From a virus, in IMG/VR virus record IMGVR_UViG_3300019458_000058, positions 1 to 41,563 of that record: a stretch of 41,563 nt of DNA; one strand, given 5' to 3'. The notes beneath the pieces are model-generated. The model worked only from the letters and a program-made list of their open reading frames with translations. It made no database searches and was not told the origin of the DNA. Of the stretch, positions 8,179-15,874 are shown piece after piece; the first letter of the stretch is position 1; every line of letters starts with the position of its first letter. A program made the position numbers and the translations under genes.

Positions 8179-9426
8179 ATGGCTACCAATCGTGATTTTC
8201 AATCCATGCTTAATCAGTACCTTCCTTTAGATCTTTTGAAGGAAGAGTTTATTAAGCGTGACTATCTGATGCAGCATTGTCAGATGGATGAGTCATGGAA
8301 AGGTGGAGAGTTAATCGTTCCGTTCCAATCTCAATATGCTTCTAGCATTGAGTTTGGTTCGCTCGCTGACTCTTCGGACATTTCCAAATACAAATACATT
8401 CGCGGATCGATCAGCACTCAGCCAGAAATCTGGTCGAGTTTGATCTTCCAACATCGTGATCTTATGGAGCACGACGGCAAAATTCCTGAGAGCACATTCT
8501 TGAGAATTCTGCCCGATCAGATCGATGCAATGATGATGTACTTCAAGATGGTGATATCTGTTCACCTACTTGGTGGACCTCACTTTGCAAGATCTGTAGC
8601 GGACACTGATCTTGTCAACGGCATTATCCAGGTTGACCGAATTGATCGATTCACAATCGATCAGAAAGTAAGTCTTGACGATGATAACTCAACGCCAACG
8701 ACTTATTACGTGATCGCAGTTAACGTCTATGATGAGACTGTGACACTTTCGGCCACTCGTGGCGGTGCCGCTGCTAACGTGTCGGCATATACCACGGCGC
8801 AAAATGCGAAATTCTATCACCCCGGAGCACAAACTGCGGGAATGACAGGATTGAAATCTCAGCTCTTGAGCGCTGCCAATGGCGGCTCGACCACTCTGTT
8901 TGGACAGACAAAGACAGCCTTTCCATGGCTCCAGTCTGTGCAAGTAGATGGAAGCTCAGTGAGCGCTGCCAACATCTTAGATAAAATCTTTGATGGCTAT
9001 GTTAAGCGCATGCGCTTAGCAAAGGGCGGCAAAGCGCCTGAGGTCCTGATGAGCTTTAAGCATTTCGGCTCCGTGCTGAAGTTGCTCGAAGTTCAAAAGG
9101 GTCCGTTCAATGTGGTTCCAAACTCTCGTAAGGTTAACACTTACGGTTGGGACACCATTGAGGTCGGATCGGTCTCTGGCCAGGTGCTCAAGCTTGTCGG
9201 AATTCAAGAGTGTGATGACGATGTCATTTACTACTTGGATTGGTCGAGCATTACGTTCTACTCGAACGGAATGTTCAAGCGCCGCAAGGCTCCCGATGGC
9301 AAAGAGTATTTCGAGTCACGGGCCACAACGGGCTATGTTTACATTCTTGATCATTGCTTGTTCGGTGATCTCGTATGTCATGCGCTCTGGAAAAATGCCA
9401 TCATGTATGGCATCCCGAATTATTAA
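8179..9426 (+). CDS. Major capsid (coat) protein
   Basis: 415 residues. It lies after the scaffold and before a strong hairpin. It starts MATNRDFQSMLNQYLPLDL with GAGGA about 10 nt upstream. A sequence typical of HK97-fold coat proteins follows: an N-arm, a long helical spine (RILPDQIDAMMMYFKMVISV) and a beta-rich insertion (residues about 150-230). The C-terminal part ends in KEYFESRATTGYVYILDHCL. Expected to be the most abundant virion protein. The exact subfamily is not resolved by eye. Confidence 0.88.
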   Translation: MATNRDFQSMLNQYLPLDLLKEEFIKRDYLMQHCQMDESWKGGELIVPFQSQYASSIEFGSLADSSDISKYKYIRGSISTQPEIWSSLIFQHRDLMEHDGKIPESTFLRILPDQIDAMMMYFKMVISVHLLGGPHFARSVADTDLVNGIIQVDRIDRFTIDQKVSLDDDNSTPTTYYVIAVNVYDETVTLSATRGGAAANVSAYTTAQNAKFYHPGAQTAGMTGLKSQLLSAANGGSTTLFGQTKTAFPWLQSVQVDGSSVSAANILDKIFDGYVKRMRLAKGGKAPEVLMSFKHFGSVLKLLEVQKGPFNVVPNSRKVNTYGWDTIEVGSVSGQVLKLVGIQECDDDVIYYLDWSSITFYSNGMFKRRKAPDGKEYFESRATTGYVYILDHCLFGDLVCHALWKNAIMYGIPNY

Positions 9427-9436
9427 TTAGTATTTT

Positions 9437-9462
9437 GGCCCCCTTATTGGGAGGGGGCCTTT
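9437..9462 (+). terminator. Hairpin after the coat gene, probable (partial) terminator
   Basis: A 7-bp perfect stem GGCCCCC / GGGGGCC (9437-9443 with 9453-9459) with a 9-nt loop is followed by TTT. It sits 10 nt after the coat stop. Because downstream genes lie on the same strand, it may attenuate transcription or protect the coat transcript 3' end rather than stop all transcription. Confidence 0.7.
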
Positions 9463-9488
9463 AAACTGAAAGCGAGAAAGGGTAAAAT

Positions 9489-10031
9489 ATGAAAGCGATT
9501 TTTTTAATGCTTGCGCTGGTGCCGACTTTGGCTTTCGGTGCAATAAGAAACCAAAACGGCAATGCGCATGCAGACATTCAGTACAAACTCAACAAGGGTG
9601 CGGGTCCTGCTGTTGCAAATCAGGCAAGACTTGGCCTTTTGCTCAAAGAGCAGCTTGGCGTTGCCATCGGCAATTACAGCTTTGCAGTCCAGGGCGGTGC
9701 TGTCGGCACTATCAACCTTAAAGATGGCGATGGTAAGGATTTAAAACTCCCGGCCAATGCCCTCATTAAGAACGTCGTGATTGACGTAATCACTCAGCCG
9801 ACATCTGGCGGATCTGCAACAATTGCAGTCACAGCAGTTTCAAGCGGTGATTTGCTGGCGGCCCTAGCTGTTGGATCTTTTACGGGGCGCATCCAGGGCA
9901 TTCCTGATGACGCGACTGTGGCTGATATGATCAAGCTTTCGAGTGAGAAAACCATTTCGATTGCTGTCGCAGTGGCGGCCCTGACGGCTGGCAAATTTAA
10001 CGTGTTGGTCGAATACGTGGTTTCGGAATAA
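9489..10031 (+). CDS. Putative virion (decoration-like) protein with N-terminal signal peptide
   Basis: 180 residues. It starts with a classic signal peptide (MKAIFLMLALVPTLAFG, probable cleavage after AFG or AFGA). The mature part from about residue 75 is a beta-rich domain: LKLPANALIKNVVIDVITQP, then alternating strands and KFNVLVEYVVSE. This domain pattern occurs in phage proteins encoded next to the coat gene and thought to be head-decoration or structural proteins (recalled). An export signal on such a protein is unusual. A GAAAGGGTAAAAT site precedes the ATG. The alternative is a secreted or envelope-anchored phage protein. Confidence 0.7.
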   Translation: MKAIFLMLALVPTLAFGAIRNQNGNAHADIQYKLNKGAGPAVANQARLGLLLKEQLGVAIGNYSFAVQGGAVGTINLKDGDGKDLKLPANALIKNVVIDVITQPTSGGSATIAVTAVSSGDLLAALAVGSFTGRIQGIPDDATVADMIKLSSEKTISIAVAVAALTAGKFNVLVEYVVSE

Positions 10032-10046
10032 GGGAGGGGTCCTTAA

Positions 10047-10568
10047 TTGATTGAGCTAATACTCAAAGATATTGAGGACCCATATGTCCGAGAGAACTTC
10101 TTTCGGCTTTCCAGGTTTATCAACGCTCAGCCAATCTTTGATGGTGAGTTTAAGCTCTTTGATGTATCGGTATCGCCGGGACAAAGAAACTCTCCCATTC
10201 AGCATGGTCTGACATTTATTCCTTATGACATCATTTTGTTATCGATCGAGGGGGACGCCAATTTCTCGTTTAGGTATCAAAATTTCGATAAGACAAATAT
10301 TTACATCACCAATGAGGACCAGGTAAGGATTAGGTTTCTGGCTGGCAGGTTTAAAGACCTGGCAGGTCGTCCGAATCGAACACCATTTAAAGAGGTGCGG
10401 CCTGATTATGTCAGGGGCTTGCCATTTCCTCCGTTCACACGATTTTGTTCAGGCAGTCTTTCTTTGTTAGATCCTGATTGTTATAACACGGTTGATTGCA
10501 ATGAGCTTCCAATTGATTGGACTCTACAAAACCTAGATATGGGGACGCTAGATGAGTTCGGTAACTAG
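10047..10568 (+). CDS. Phage structural-type protein of unknown function
   Basis: 173 residues with a TTG start, supported by an unusually strong GGGAGGGG site 7 nt upstream and by the lack of an ATG in the conserved-looking N-terminus (IELILKDIEDPYVRENFFRL). The sequence RFINAQPIFDGEFKLFDVSV, followed by a beta-rich segment and QVRIRFLAGRF, matches a small family I recall next to coat or fibre genes in uncultured podovirus-like phages. The C-terminal 60 residues are Pro/Cys-containing and look less structured. Overlaps the next gene by 17 bp. Confidence 0.75.
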   Translation: MIELILKDIEDPYVRENFFRLSRFINAQPIFDGEFKLFDVSVSPGQRNSPIQHGLTFIPYDIILLSIEGDANFSFRYQNFDKTNIYITNEDQVRIRFLAGRFKDLAGRPNRTPFKEVRPDYVRGLPFPPFTRFCSGSLSLLDPDCYNTVDCNELPIDWTLQNLDMGTLDEFGN

Positions 10569-11910
10569 GTTCCAAGTATTACGTGGCACCACGGCCCAGC
10601 GCCTGGCCATAACTCCCCTTAAAGGTGAATTCATCTATGATGAAAGCACCAAGCAAACATTTGTTGGCGATGGCGTCACGGCAGGTGGAAATTTAATTCA
10701 AGGCACCACGTCTAATTTGATTTCGATAAACCAACAAGCTGCGGCCTACACAATTGTCGGCGCCGATGGTGGGGATATTGTTGAGTTCACAGGTGGAGCT
10801 GCTGCGACATTTTCTTTAACTGCGGCAGCAACGCTAGGCGCTGGCTTTTATTTTTTCATAAAGCACAGTGGCGGCAATGTGAACTTAACAATAGATCCAG
10901 ACGGCGCTGAGCTTATTGATGGGCTCGCTACACTGGTCATGCACCCTGGCACTTTAAGGCTAGTCATTTGCACTGGAGCTGCATTTTCAACTGAGCTTTT
11001 GCATGGCGGGATGATGGAATTCACCACGGCAGGCGCAAACGCTTTTATTGTTCCCACCAAAACCAAAAGATTCACCATTGAGTTATGGGGGGCTGGCGGT
11101 GGGGGCGGATCTGGTAGACGCGGTGCCGCAGGGACCATTCGGGGCGGCGGCGGCGGCGGCGGCGGCGGGAATTATGCCAGAAAAGATTTTAGAGCCTCTG
11201 ATCTTGGGACATCGGTCACGGTAACTCTGGGCACTGGCGGGTCTGGTGGAGCAGCGGTTGGCGCTGATACGACAAACGGCAATGCTGGCAGCGTTGGTGG
11301 AAATTCCACATTTGGCACTTTTTTGACTGCTTATGGCGGGGCGGGCGGCGAGGGAGGGGTTGGCGGGGCCAACAATGCCGGCGGCGGCGGCGGCGGCCTT
11401 CTTACTGCTCCGGTCACTACAACCGGAGGCCATCCAAGCCCAAGTACGACAAGCTCGGCCATGGGCGGCGGATCTGGAAACAATGGAGATAATGGCGGGG
11501 CTTCTGGTCAAGGCGGCGGGGCCGGCGGTGGGTCTGGCGGTGGAACTCCGGTTGGGGCCGGCGGGACTTCGGCCTTTGGCGGTGCCGGCGGCGGAGCCGG
11601 CGGCGGAATTTCAAATGCGAACGTCGATCGAGCCGGAGGCGCTGGCGGTTCTGGACAGGGGGCGTTGGCTGGAGGCGGGGGTGCTGGAGGTGCTGCCGGA
11701 GCGGCCGGCACTGCCGGGACGGCAGGACCATCTGTTCTTGGCCCAGGTACTGGCGGCGGCGGCGGCGGCGGAAGTGCCACGACGCCAGGGGTTGGCGGGG
11801 CCGGAGGGGTTTCATGCGGTGGAGGTGGAGGCGGTGCCGTTTTAAATGGTACGGCTTCTGGTGCCGGTGGGGCCGGGGGAACTGGTTATTGCAGGATTTC
11901 ATATGAATAG
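10552..11910 (+). CDS. Polyglycine-rich tail fibre / adhesin-like protein
   Basis: 452 residues. Residues 1-50 (RFQVLRGTTAQRL to TFVGDGVTAGG) resemble the N-terminal virion-attachment domain of the major-tropism-determinant type. Residues 50-160 are beta-rich. From about 175 to the end the protein is dominated by glycine, with many Gly runs interrupted by short variable loops, ending GTGYCRISYE. Such sequences form polyglycine-II helix bundles in phage adhesins such as S16 gp38, where the loops between Gly runs contact the receptor (established for that family; inferred here). GGGG lies 7 nt before the ATG. Codons use GGC tracts, so the region can change length in whole codons. Confidence 0.82.
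   Translation: MSSVTRFQVLRGTTAQRLAITPLKGEFIYDESTKQTFVGDGVTAGGNLIQGTTSNLISINQQAAAYTIVGADGGDIVEFTGGAAATFSLTAAATLGAGFYFFIKHSGGNVNLTIDPDGAELIDGLATLVMHPGTLRLVICTGAAFSTELLHGGMMEFTTAGANAFIVPTKTKRFTIELWGAGGGGGSGRRGAAGTIRGGGGGGGGGNYARKDFRASDLGTSVTVTLGTGGSGGAAVGADTTNGNAGSVGGNSTFGTFLTAYGGAGGEGGVGGANNAGGGGGGLLTAPVTTTGGHPSPSTTSSAMGGGSGNNGDNGGASGQGGGAGGGSGGGTPVGAGGTSAFGGAGGGAGGGISNANVDRAGGAGGSGQGALAGGGGAGGAAGAAGTAGTAGPSVLGPGTGGGGGGGSATTPGVGGAGGVSCGGGGGGAVLNGTASGAGGAGGTGYCRISYE
11143..11166 (+). repeat. (GGC)8 trinucleotide tract in the adhesin-like gene
   Basis: Eight perfect GGC units encode a Gly run. Further GGC tracts occur near 11380-11397 and 11752-11769. Slippage would add or remove glycine without shifting the frame. 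Confidence 0.9.
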
Positions 11911-12355
11911 ATTTGCATTTGTGAAAAACGGCAAGGTTGAGGCAATTTTCGACACAGAAAGCCTGGCGTCTGCTTTTCCAGATCTAAATCTGATTTCGGC
12001 CGGCTCTAATGTGCAATGCGGATGGATTTACAACTCTCAGACTCAGGAATTCTCAAGCAATGCTCCATCCACGGCTGAAAAGGATTTATTGAAATATTTG
12101 AAAAGAGCCGAGGCGAAAAACAAAATCATTGCTTGGGTCGCTCAAGAGAATGTCGCTCGCGTAAAAAATGGAACTTGGACCACAGAGCAGCTCATTTCTC
12201 TTACACAAGATGCGGAGCTTAAGGACCTGCTTGATGATGTCAATTCACTTAGTTTTGAAATTGCCGCTAATAAAATTACAGGCCTTACAAATGAATTGCT
12301 AACGAGTGATATAAAAGCGGCTTGGATTGAAAAGCTTCAGGGGTATTTTTATTGA
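11903..12355 (+). CDS. Fibre-associated protein, possible assembly/chaperone role
   Basis: 150 residues from the ATG at 11903 (MNRFAFVKNGKVEAIFDTES), which overlaps the end of the adhesin gene by 8 bp and has AGGA 6 nt upstream. The N-terminal 50 residues have the pattern of small phage proteins translated just after fibres (FAFVKNGKVEAIFD, then GWIYNSQTQEF), and the rest is helical. Position and shape suggest a fibre-assembly helper or a short fibre component, but no family is certain. Confidence 0.65.
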   Translation: MNRFAFVKNGKVEAIFDTESLASAFPDLNLISAGSNVQCGWIYNSQTQEFSSNAPSTAEKDLLKYLKRAEAKNKIIAWVAQENVARVKNGTWTTEQLISLTQDAELKDLLDDVNSLSFEIAANKITGLTNELLTSDIKAAWIEKLQGYFY

Positions 12356-12840
12356 TTTCTCTTATATGGACTGCATCTCCTCTACCGGCCTCTAAAATAA
12401 TCAAGTGGATAACTGGTGAGGAGTCATCTCATTTTGCCGTTGTTATTGACCAAAAGTATGTGTTTCACTCCAATTTCTACGGGGCTCATTTGAAATGGCT
12501 CTCTTCATTTTTGAAACATTCCTACATAGTAAGGCGAATGGATTTAAACTTATCACCGGCTCAAGAGGAGACGATTTACCTAGACCTCATCAATCGCTTT
12601 GATGAACAGCCCTATGACTGGGGAGCATTCTTTTATCTGATCATCAGAGGGGTTTTATATAAAGCATTTGGTGTGTCATTGCCGAGAAAAAATATCTGGG
12701 GATCGAGCAGAGGGTTTTTGTGTTTGGAAATAGCAAAAAGTCTTGATTGCATAAAACCAACTTTACTTAAGCTTGATGCAATTACACCCGAAACGCTTTA
12801 CTGGAGATTGAAAGAGGACCTGAATGATTATATTGCATAG
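12352..12840 (+). CDS. Permuted NlpC/P60-like (YiiX-type) cysteine hydrolase
   Basis: 162 residues, TTG start overlapping the previous stop. The order of motifs fits the permuted papain-like fold: His first (SSHFAVVIDQK, H27), then a middle segment EQPYDWGAFFYLI, and Cys late (RGFLCLEIAKSLD, C124 with E126, compared with the usual CSE). Members of this class are amidases or peptidases. In a fibre cluster it could open peptidoglycan or modify an envelope component during entry. A second, non-permuted hydrolase lies at 17736. Confidence 0.68.
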   Translation: MISLIWTASPLPASKIIKWITGEESSHFAVVIDQKYVFHSNFYGAHLKWLSSFLKHSYIVRRMDLNLSPAQEETIYLDLINRFDEQPYDWGAFFYLIIRGVLYKAFGVSLPRKNIWGSSRGFLCLEIAKSLDCIKPTLLKLDAITPETLYWRLKEDLNDYIA

Positions 12841-12860
12841 CATTAAAAACCAAGACTTGG

Positions 12861-12879
12861 CAGGCATGGGTTCTGCCTG
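12861..12879 (+). other. Intergenic hairpin
   Basis: CAGGCA (12861-12866) pairs with TGCCTG (12874-12879) around a 7-nt loop in the 63-bp gap before the 79-aa gene, followed by a weakly T-rich stretch. Possible weak terminator or RNA processing site. Confidence 0.4.
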
Positions 12880-12903
12880 TCTAATTTCATTTAAGGGGTA
12901 TTT

Positions 12904-13143
12904 ATGCCAAACGCAGATGTAGCCGACGTTGAGGATATTCTCTTAAGTGTCAGCAAGGTAGCGATGAAAACCTATCGCACCTACGATGGTTCAAACAGGC
13001 TTGAGTATCAATACGAGTGTCCCGTCACTACGATAAACGGCGGCAAGTGCATTAAGACTCAATACTCCTATGTTGGCGCAACGACACAGGTGGAAAAATC
13101 TAAGGAGACGGTGGATGCTTGGAGTTCCGCCTATGACATCTAA
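12904..13143 (+). CDS. Small phage protein preceding a fibre gene, unknown function
   Basis: 79 residues with AAGGGG 6 nt upstream. Residues 25-60 are beta-rich (RTYDGSNRLEYQYECP, then KCIKTQYSYVG) and contain two Cys; the rest is polar. The stop codon directly abuts the ATG of the large fibre gene, so the two are co-translated. I recall short proteins of this type in front of fibre genes of marine phages; function unknown. Confidence 0.7.
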   Translation: MPNADVADVEDILLSVSKVAMKTYRTYDGSNRLEYQYECPVTTINGGKCIKTQYSYVGATTQVEKSKETVDAWSSAYDI

Positions 13144-14928
13144 ATGAGCATCATCGATCGCGGCAGCAGGGGAAACATTCAAAGTGTGCTAGGCCTTCCA
13201 GGTGGAACTTCAGGATCGGCGACAAGTACTGGCGCCTCAGGAGCGGTTCAATTCAGCAATGGCACTGGCGGGTTTTCCGCTGATGCAACGAATTTCTTCT
13301 GGAATGACACCACAAATCGACTTGGAATTGGCACCAATTCTCCGACATCTGAACTGGATGTCAGGGGCACAATCATTGGACGCAAAGACAATGCCTCATC
13401 TTTCAGAGTTAAGGGGCCGCAGGCAGTGTCAGAGGGCGGCGCAGACGTTCAATCATATGCTGGCATATTTTATAATGATGCATACGTCAACACTGGCACA
13501 TTAAAAACCAGAGTTATCTTTGGCGCCAATGTCGAAATGGATTTCGAGCTTCAGTCTCCTCATCAATTGCGACTTGTCGCAGTCGATGATACTCAGCCTG
13601 ATGGAAAGCTTTATGCCGCATCAAAAACAAATTTCGTCATTAACCTAAGGGCTGACGCTGAGACGGCATCTCCAAAACAGCTTATTTTTGATCGAGTTAC
13701 CACTGGCTCGACAGGTCTTGCTAACACGTCTGACGTTGTAATCAAGACGTCATCTGGGAGCTTATATTTAAACCATGGCATAACCTCTGGCGCGCTTGTG
13801 TTTCCATCTTTAACCACTGCCCAAAGAAACGCGCTTACTCCTGCGGCTGGTTGGATTTTATTCAACACGACAGACGCGACATTTCAAGGATATGACGGCA
13901 CTCAATGGGAGGACATCCCTGGCTCATCAAGCGGTGGAGGTGTCGCTTTGGCCGGTGCTGCCAGAGCTAGATCAGATGGTAACATTGATTTGACCAATTT
14001 ACCGGCAACGATTGATTCAGAGACCCTTAACAATGGAGATTTTTTCTTAGCGGCAGATCAGGGCGTTGCCTCTGAAAACGGTGTCTATGAATACACTGGC
14101 GTTGGAAATGCTGCGACCAGGGCGACTGGATGGGATACGGCAGAAGCCTTCACGGCCGGCCGACTCGTAACAGTTACTGAAGGCACAATTTTTCATAACA
14201 CTATGCTAGCCGTTCAGGCGACGATTACCACACTTGATGTGGATAATATTTTAATCGAAGTTGTTGGGTTTGATTACTCAAGTGTGCCGGTCGAATTAAA
14301 GCCATATGTCAATAACCAAGTGCAAAACGGGACCGATGGTCGCAGATGGACCAGGGGTTGGTTTACAGATTTCGTTAACCTCGGCACGGCAGGCGGCGGA
14401 GACAATATAGAGCTTGGATTTAGTGAGACAGCACCATCTGGAGCGGCAGGGGCCGGCATTAAAGCTCCGACGACAAAAGACCTTGTGTATTTCACAAGGA
14501 CTAATGACGACAATGACGCAGCCGCGACCAAGAGCCAATACTTTGAAACTGGCAATAAAGATGACGGCACGGGAGATTCTGGATCATTTTTTGTAAAGTC
14601 TGGAAATTCTGCTGGTGGAGTTAGGGGAGATTTCTCTCTTGATGTAAGAAGCCTTCTCGTTACCGCGACCATCACGGCAGGTGGAACTACTGGTAACCAG
14701 ACGATTAACAAAATGTCTGGCACGGTTAATTTCGCGACTGCGGCGACTTCGTTAACTGTGACCAATGATACGGTCACCACTGATAGCATTGTGCTAGCAA
14801 TTGTTGCGACAAATGATGCCACTATGAAATCAGTTCAGGCGGTGCCTGGGTCTGGGTCATTTGTGCTTTACGCAAATGCCGCAGCAGCGGCAGAGACTTC
14901 TGTTAGATGGTTTGTGTTTAACAATTAA
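13144..14928 (+). CDS. Tail fibre-like protein
   Basis: 594 residues, starting immediately after the previous TAA with no separate ribosome binding site. After a Gly/Ser-rich leader, the segment TTNRLGIGTNSPTSELDVRG (about 57-76) is a common trimeric-fibre signature. Residues about 265-370 contain the repeated fibre module with ARARSDGNIDLTNLP, ATIDSETLNNGDFFLAADQG and NGVYEYTG (recalled from many tail fibres). The C-terminal 150 residues are Thr/Ala-rich beta sequence. No intramolecular chaperone or enzyme motif was seen. Confidence 0.85.
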   Translation: MSIIDRGSRGNIQSVLGLPGGTSGSATSTGASGAVQFSNGTGGFSADATNFFWNDTTNRLGIGTNSPTSELDVRGTIIGRKDNASSFRVKGPQAVSEGGADVQSYAGIFYNDAYVNTGTLKTRVIFGANVEMDFELQSPHQLRLVAVDDTQPDGKLYAASKTNFVINLRADAETASPKQLIFDRVTTGSTGLANTSDVVIKTSSGSLYLNHGITSGALVFPSLTTAQRNALTPAAGWILFNTTDATFQGYDGTQWEDIPGSSSGGGVALAGAARARSDGNIDLTNLPATIDSETLNNGDFFLAADQGVASENGVYEYTGVGNAATRATGWDTAEAFTAGRLVTVTEGTIFHNTMLAVQATITTLDVDNILIEVVGFDYSSVPVELKPYVNNQVQNGTDGRRWTRGWFTDFVNLGTAGGGDNIELGFSETAPSGAAGAGIKAPTTKDLVYFTRTNDDNDAAATKSQYFETGNKDDGTGDSGSFFVKSGNSAGGVRGDFSLDVRSLLVTATITAGGTTGNQTINKMSGTVNFATAATSLTVTNDTVTTDSIVLAIVATNDATMKSVQAVPGSGSFVLYANAAAAAETSVRWFVFNN

Positions 14929-14968
14929 CGGATTAATTGCGGCCTCCCGCCGTTAAAAGGGGAAAGAC

Positions 14969-15874
14969 ATGCCAAAGATTTTCGGTGAGCTTCAAAGCGC
15001 CACATTTGAAAACCTAAGCTCAGACCCATCCGGCTCTGTCGCTGGCCGCTTTTGGCGAAATTCCACATCTGGCTTTTTCAAAACAGACGACGGCTCAAAC
15101 AAAAGATCATTCTTAAGAAATGACCAGCAGATCATCATCGGAAATAACGGGACTGCAAATAGTAATGTTCGGTTTAACCGAGCGGCAGCAGGTGTGTTGC
15201 AAGCAGTCCTTGGCGGTGATGTAACGGCTGAAGGGTCTTTATCAACTGCTGTGGCGCAATTTAGCTCAAGGCATGAGAATTACACTGATGCTGGAAAACC
15301 AGCGGCGGGCAACGCCGGGCGCTTAATTTGGGTAACCGATCAATCAACTCTTAAAATTGACACTGGCTCAACATGGCTCCCAGTTGGATCTGGCGGAAGT
15401 GGCGGGGCTTTAAGATGGGTTGAGGATGCAGAGGCCCCGGTATCAGACATTGAATTTAACTCTCAAGTGTATTTCTACACCGCAGGTGAGACGCAAAACC
15501 TATATGCATGGGTTAAGGTGCCGGCAAGCTATGTGGCGGGCCAGCAGATAAATCTTAGGATGTCTGCCTATTCACCGGATACGAGTGGAAACATTTTGAT
15601 TTCCACTCAGAGCACATTGATTAGAGCTGCAACTGATGCCATGGACTCAACCACAAATCAAAGGACTTCGACCAATACCGCAATAACCCTTGGGGCCGGT
15701 ACGGTAAATGAACCACAATCAATCGTGTTTGATTTAACGTCCACGTCTGGGCAGATCAATAGTGTTTCAGTCGCGGCGGGTGATCTGATTAAGGTTAGGC
15801 TTTTCCGTGGCACTGATACGGCGACGGGTGATGTGAGAGCATTGGTCTATGCAACGGAGGCGAGCTTTACATGA
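14969..15874 (+). CDS. Tail fibre / virion surface-like protein
   Basis: 301 residues with AGGGG upstream (14957-14961). The N-terminus MPKIFGELQSATFENLSSDP, followed by GRFWRNSTSGFFKTDDG and later AGRLIWVTDQSTLKIDTGST, is the collar-like repeat pattern of phage fibre proteins. Residues about 150-301 form a separate beta-sandwich-like domain (LYAWVKVPASYVAGQQINLR; GDLIKVRLFRGTDTATGDVR) that could bind carbohydrate. Overlaps the following gene (ATGATGA). Confidence 0.75.
   Translation: MPKIFGELQSATFENLSSDPSGSVAGRFWRNSTSGFFKTDDGSNKRSFLRNDQQIIIGNNGTANSNVRFNRAAAGVLQAVLGGDVTAEGSLSTAVAQFSSRHENYTDAGKPAAGNAGRLIWVTDQSTLKIDTGSTWLPVGSGGSGGALRWVEDAEAPVSDIEFNSQVYFYTAGETQNLYAWVKVPASYVAGQQINLRMSAYSPDTSGNILISTQSTLIRAATDAMDSTTNQRTSTNTAITLGAGTVNEPQSIVFDLTSTSGQINSVSVAAGDLIKVRLFRGTDTATGDVRALVYATEASFT

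Noticed and set aside
11083-11902. Long open frames antisense to or out of frame with the glycine-rich fibre (Ala- or Pro-rich products)
   Set aside because: GC-rich repeats lack stops in all frames; the products are low complexity and have no start signals, while the fibre frame has a proper domain order.
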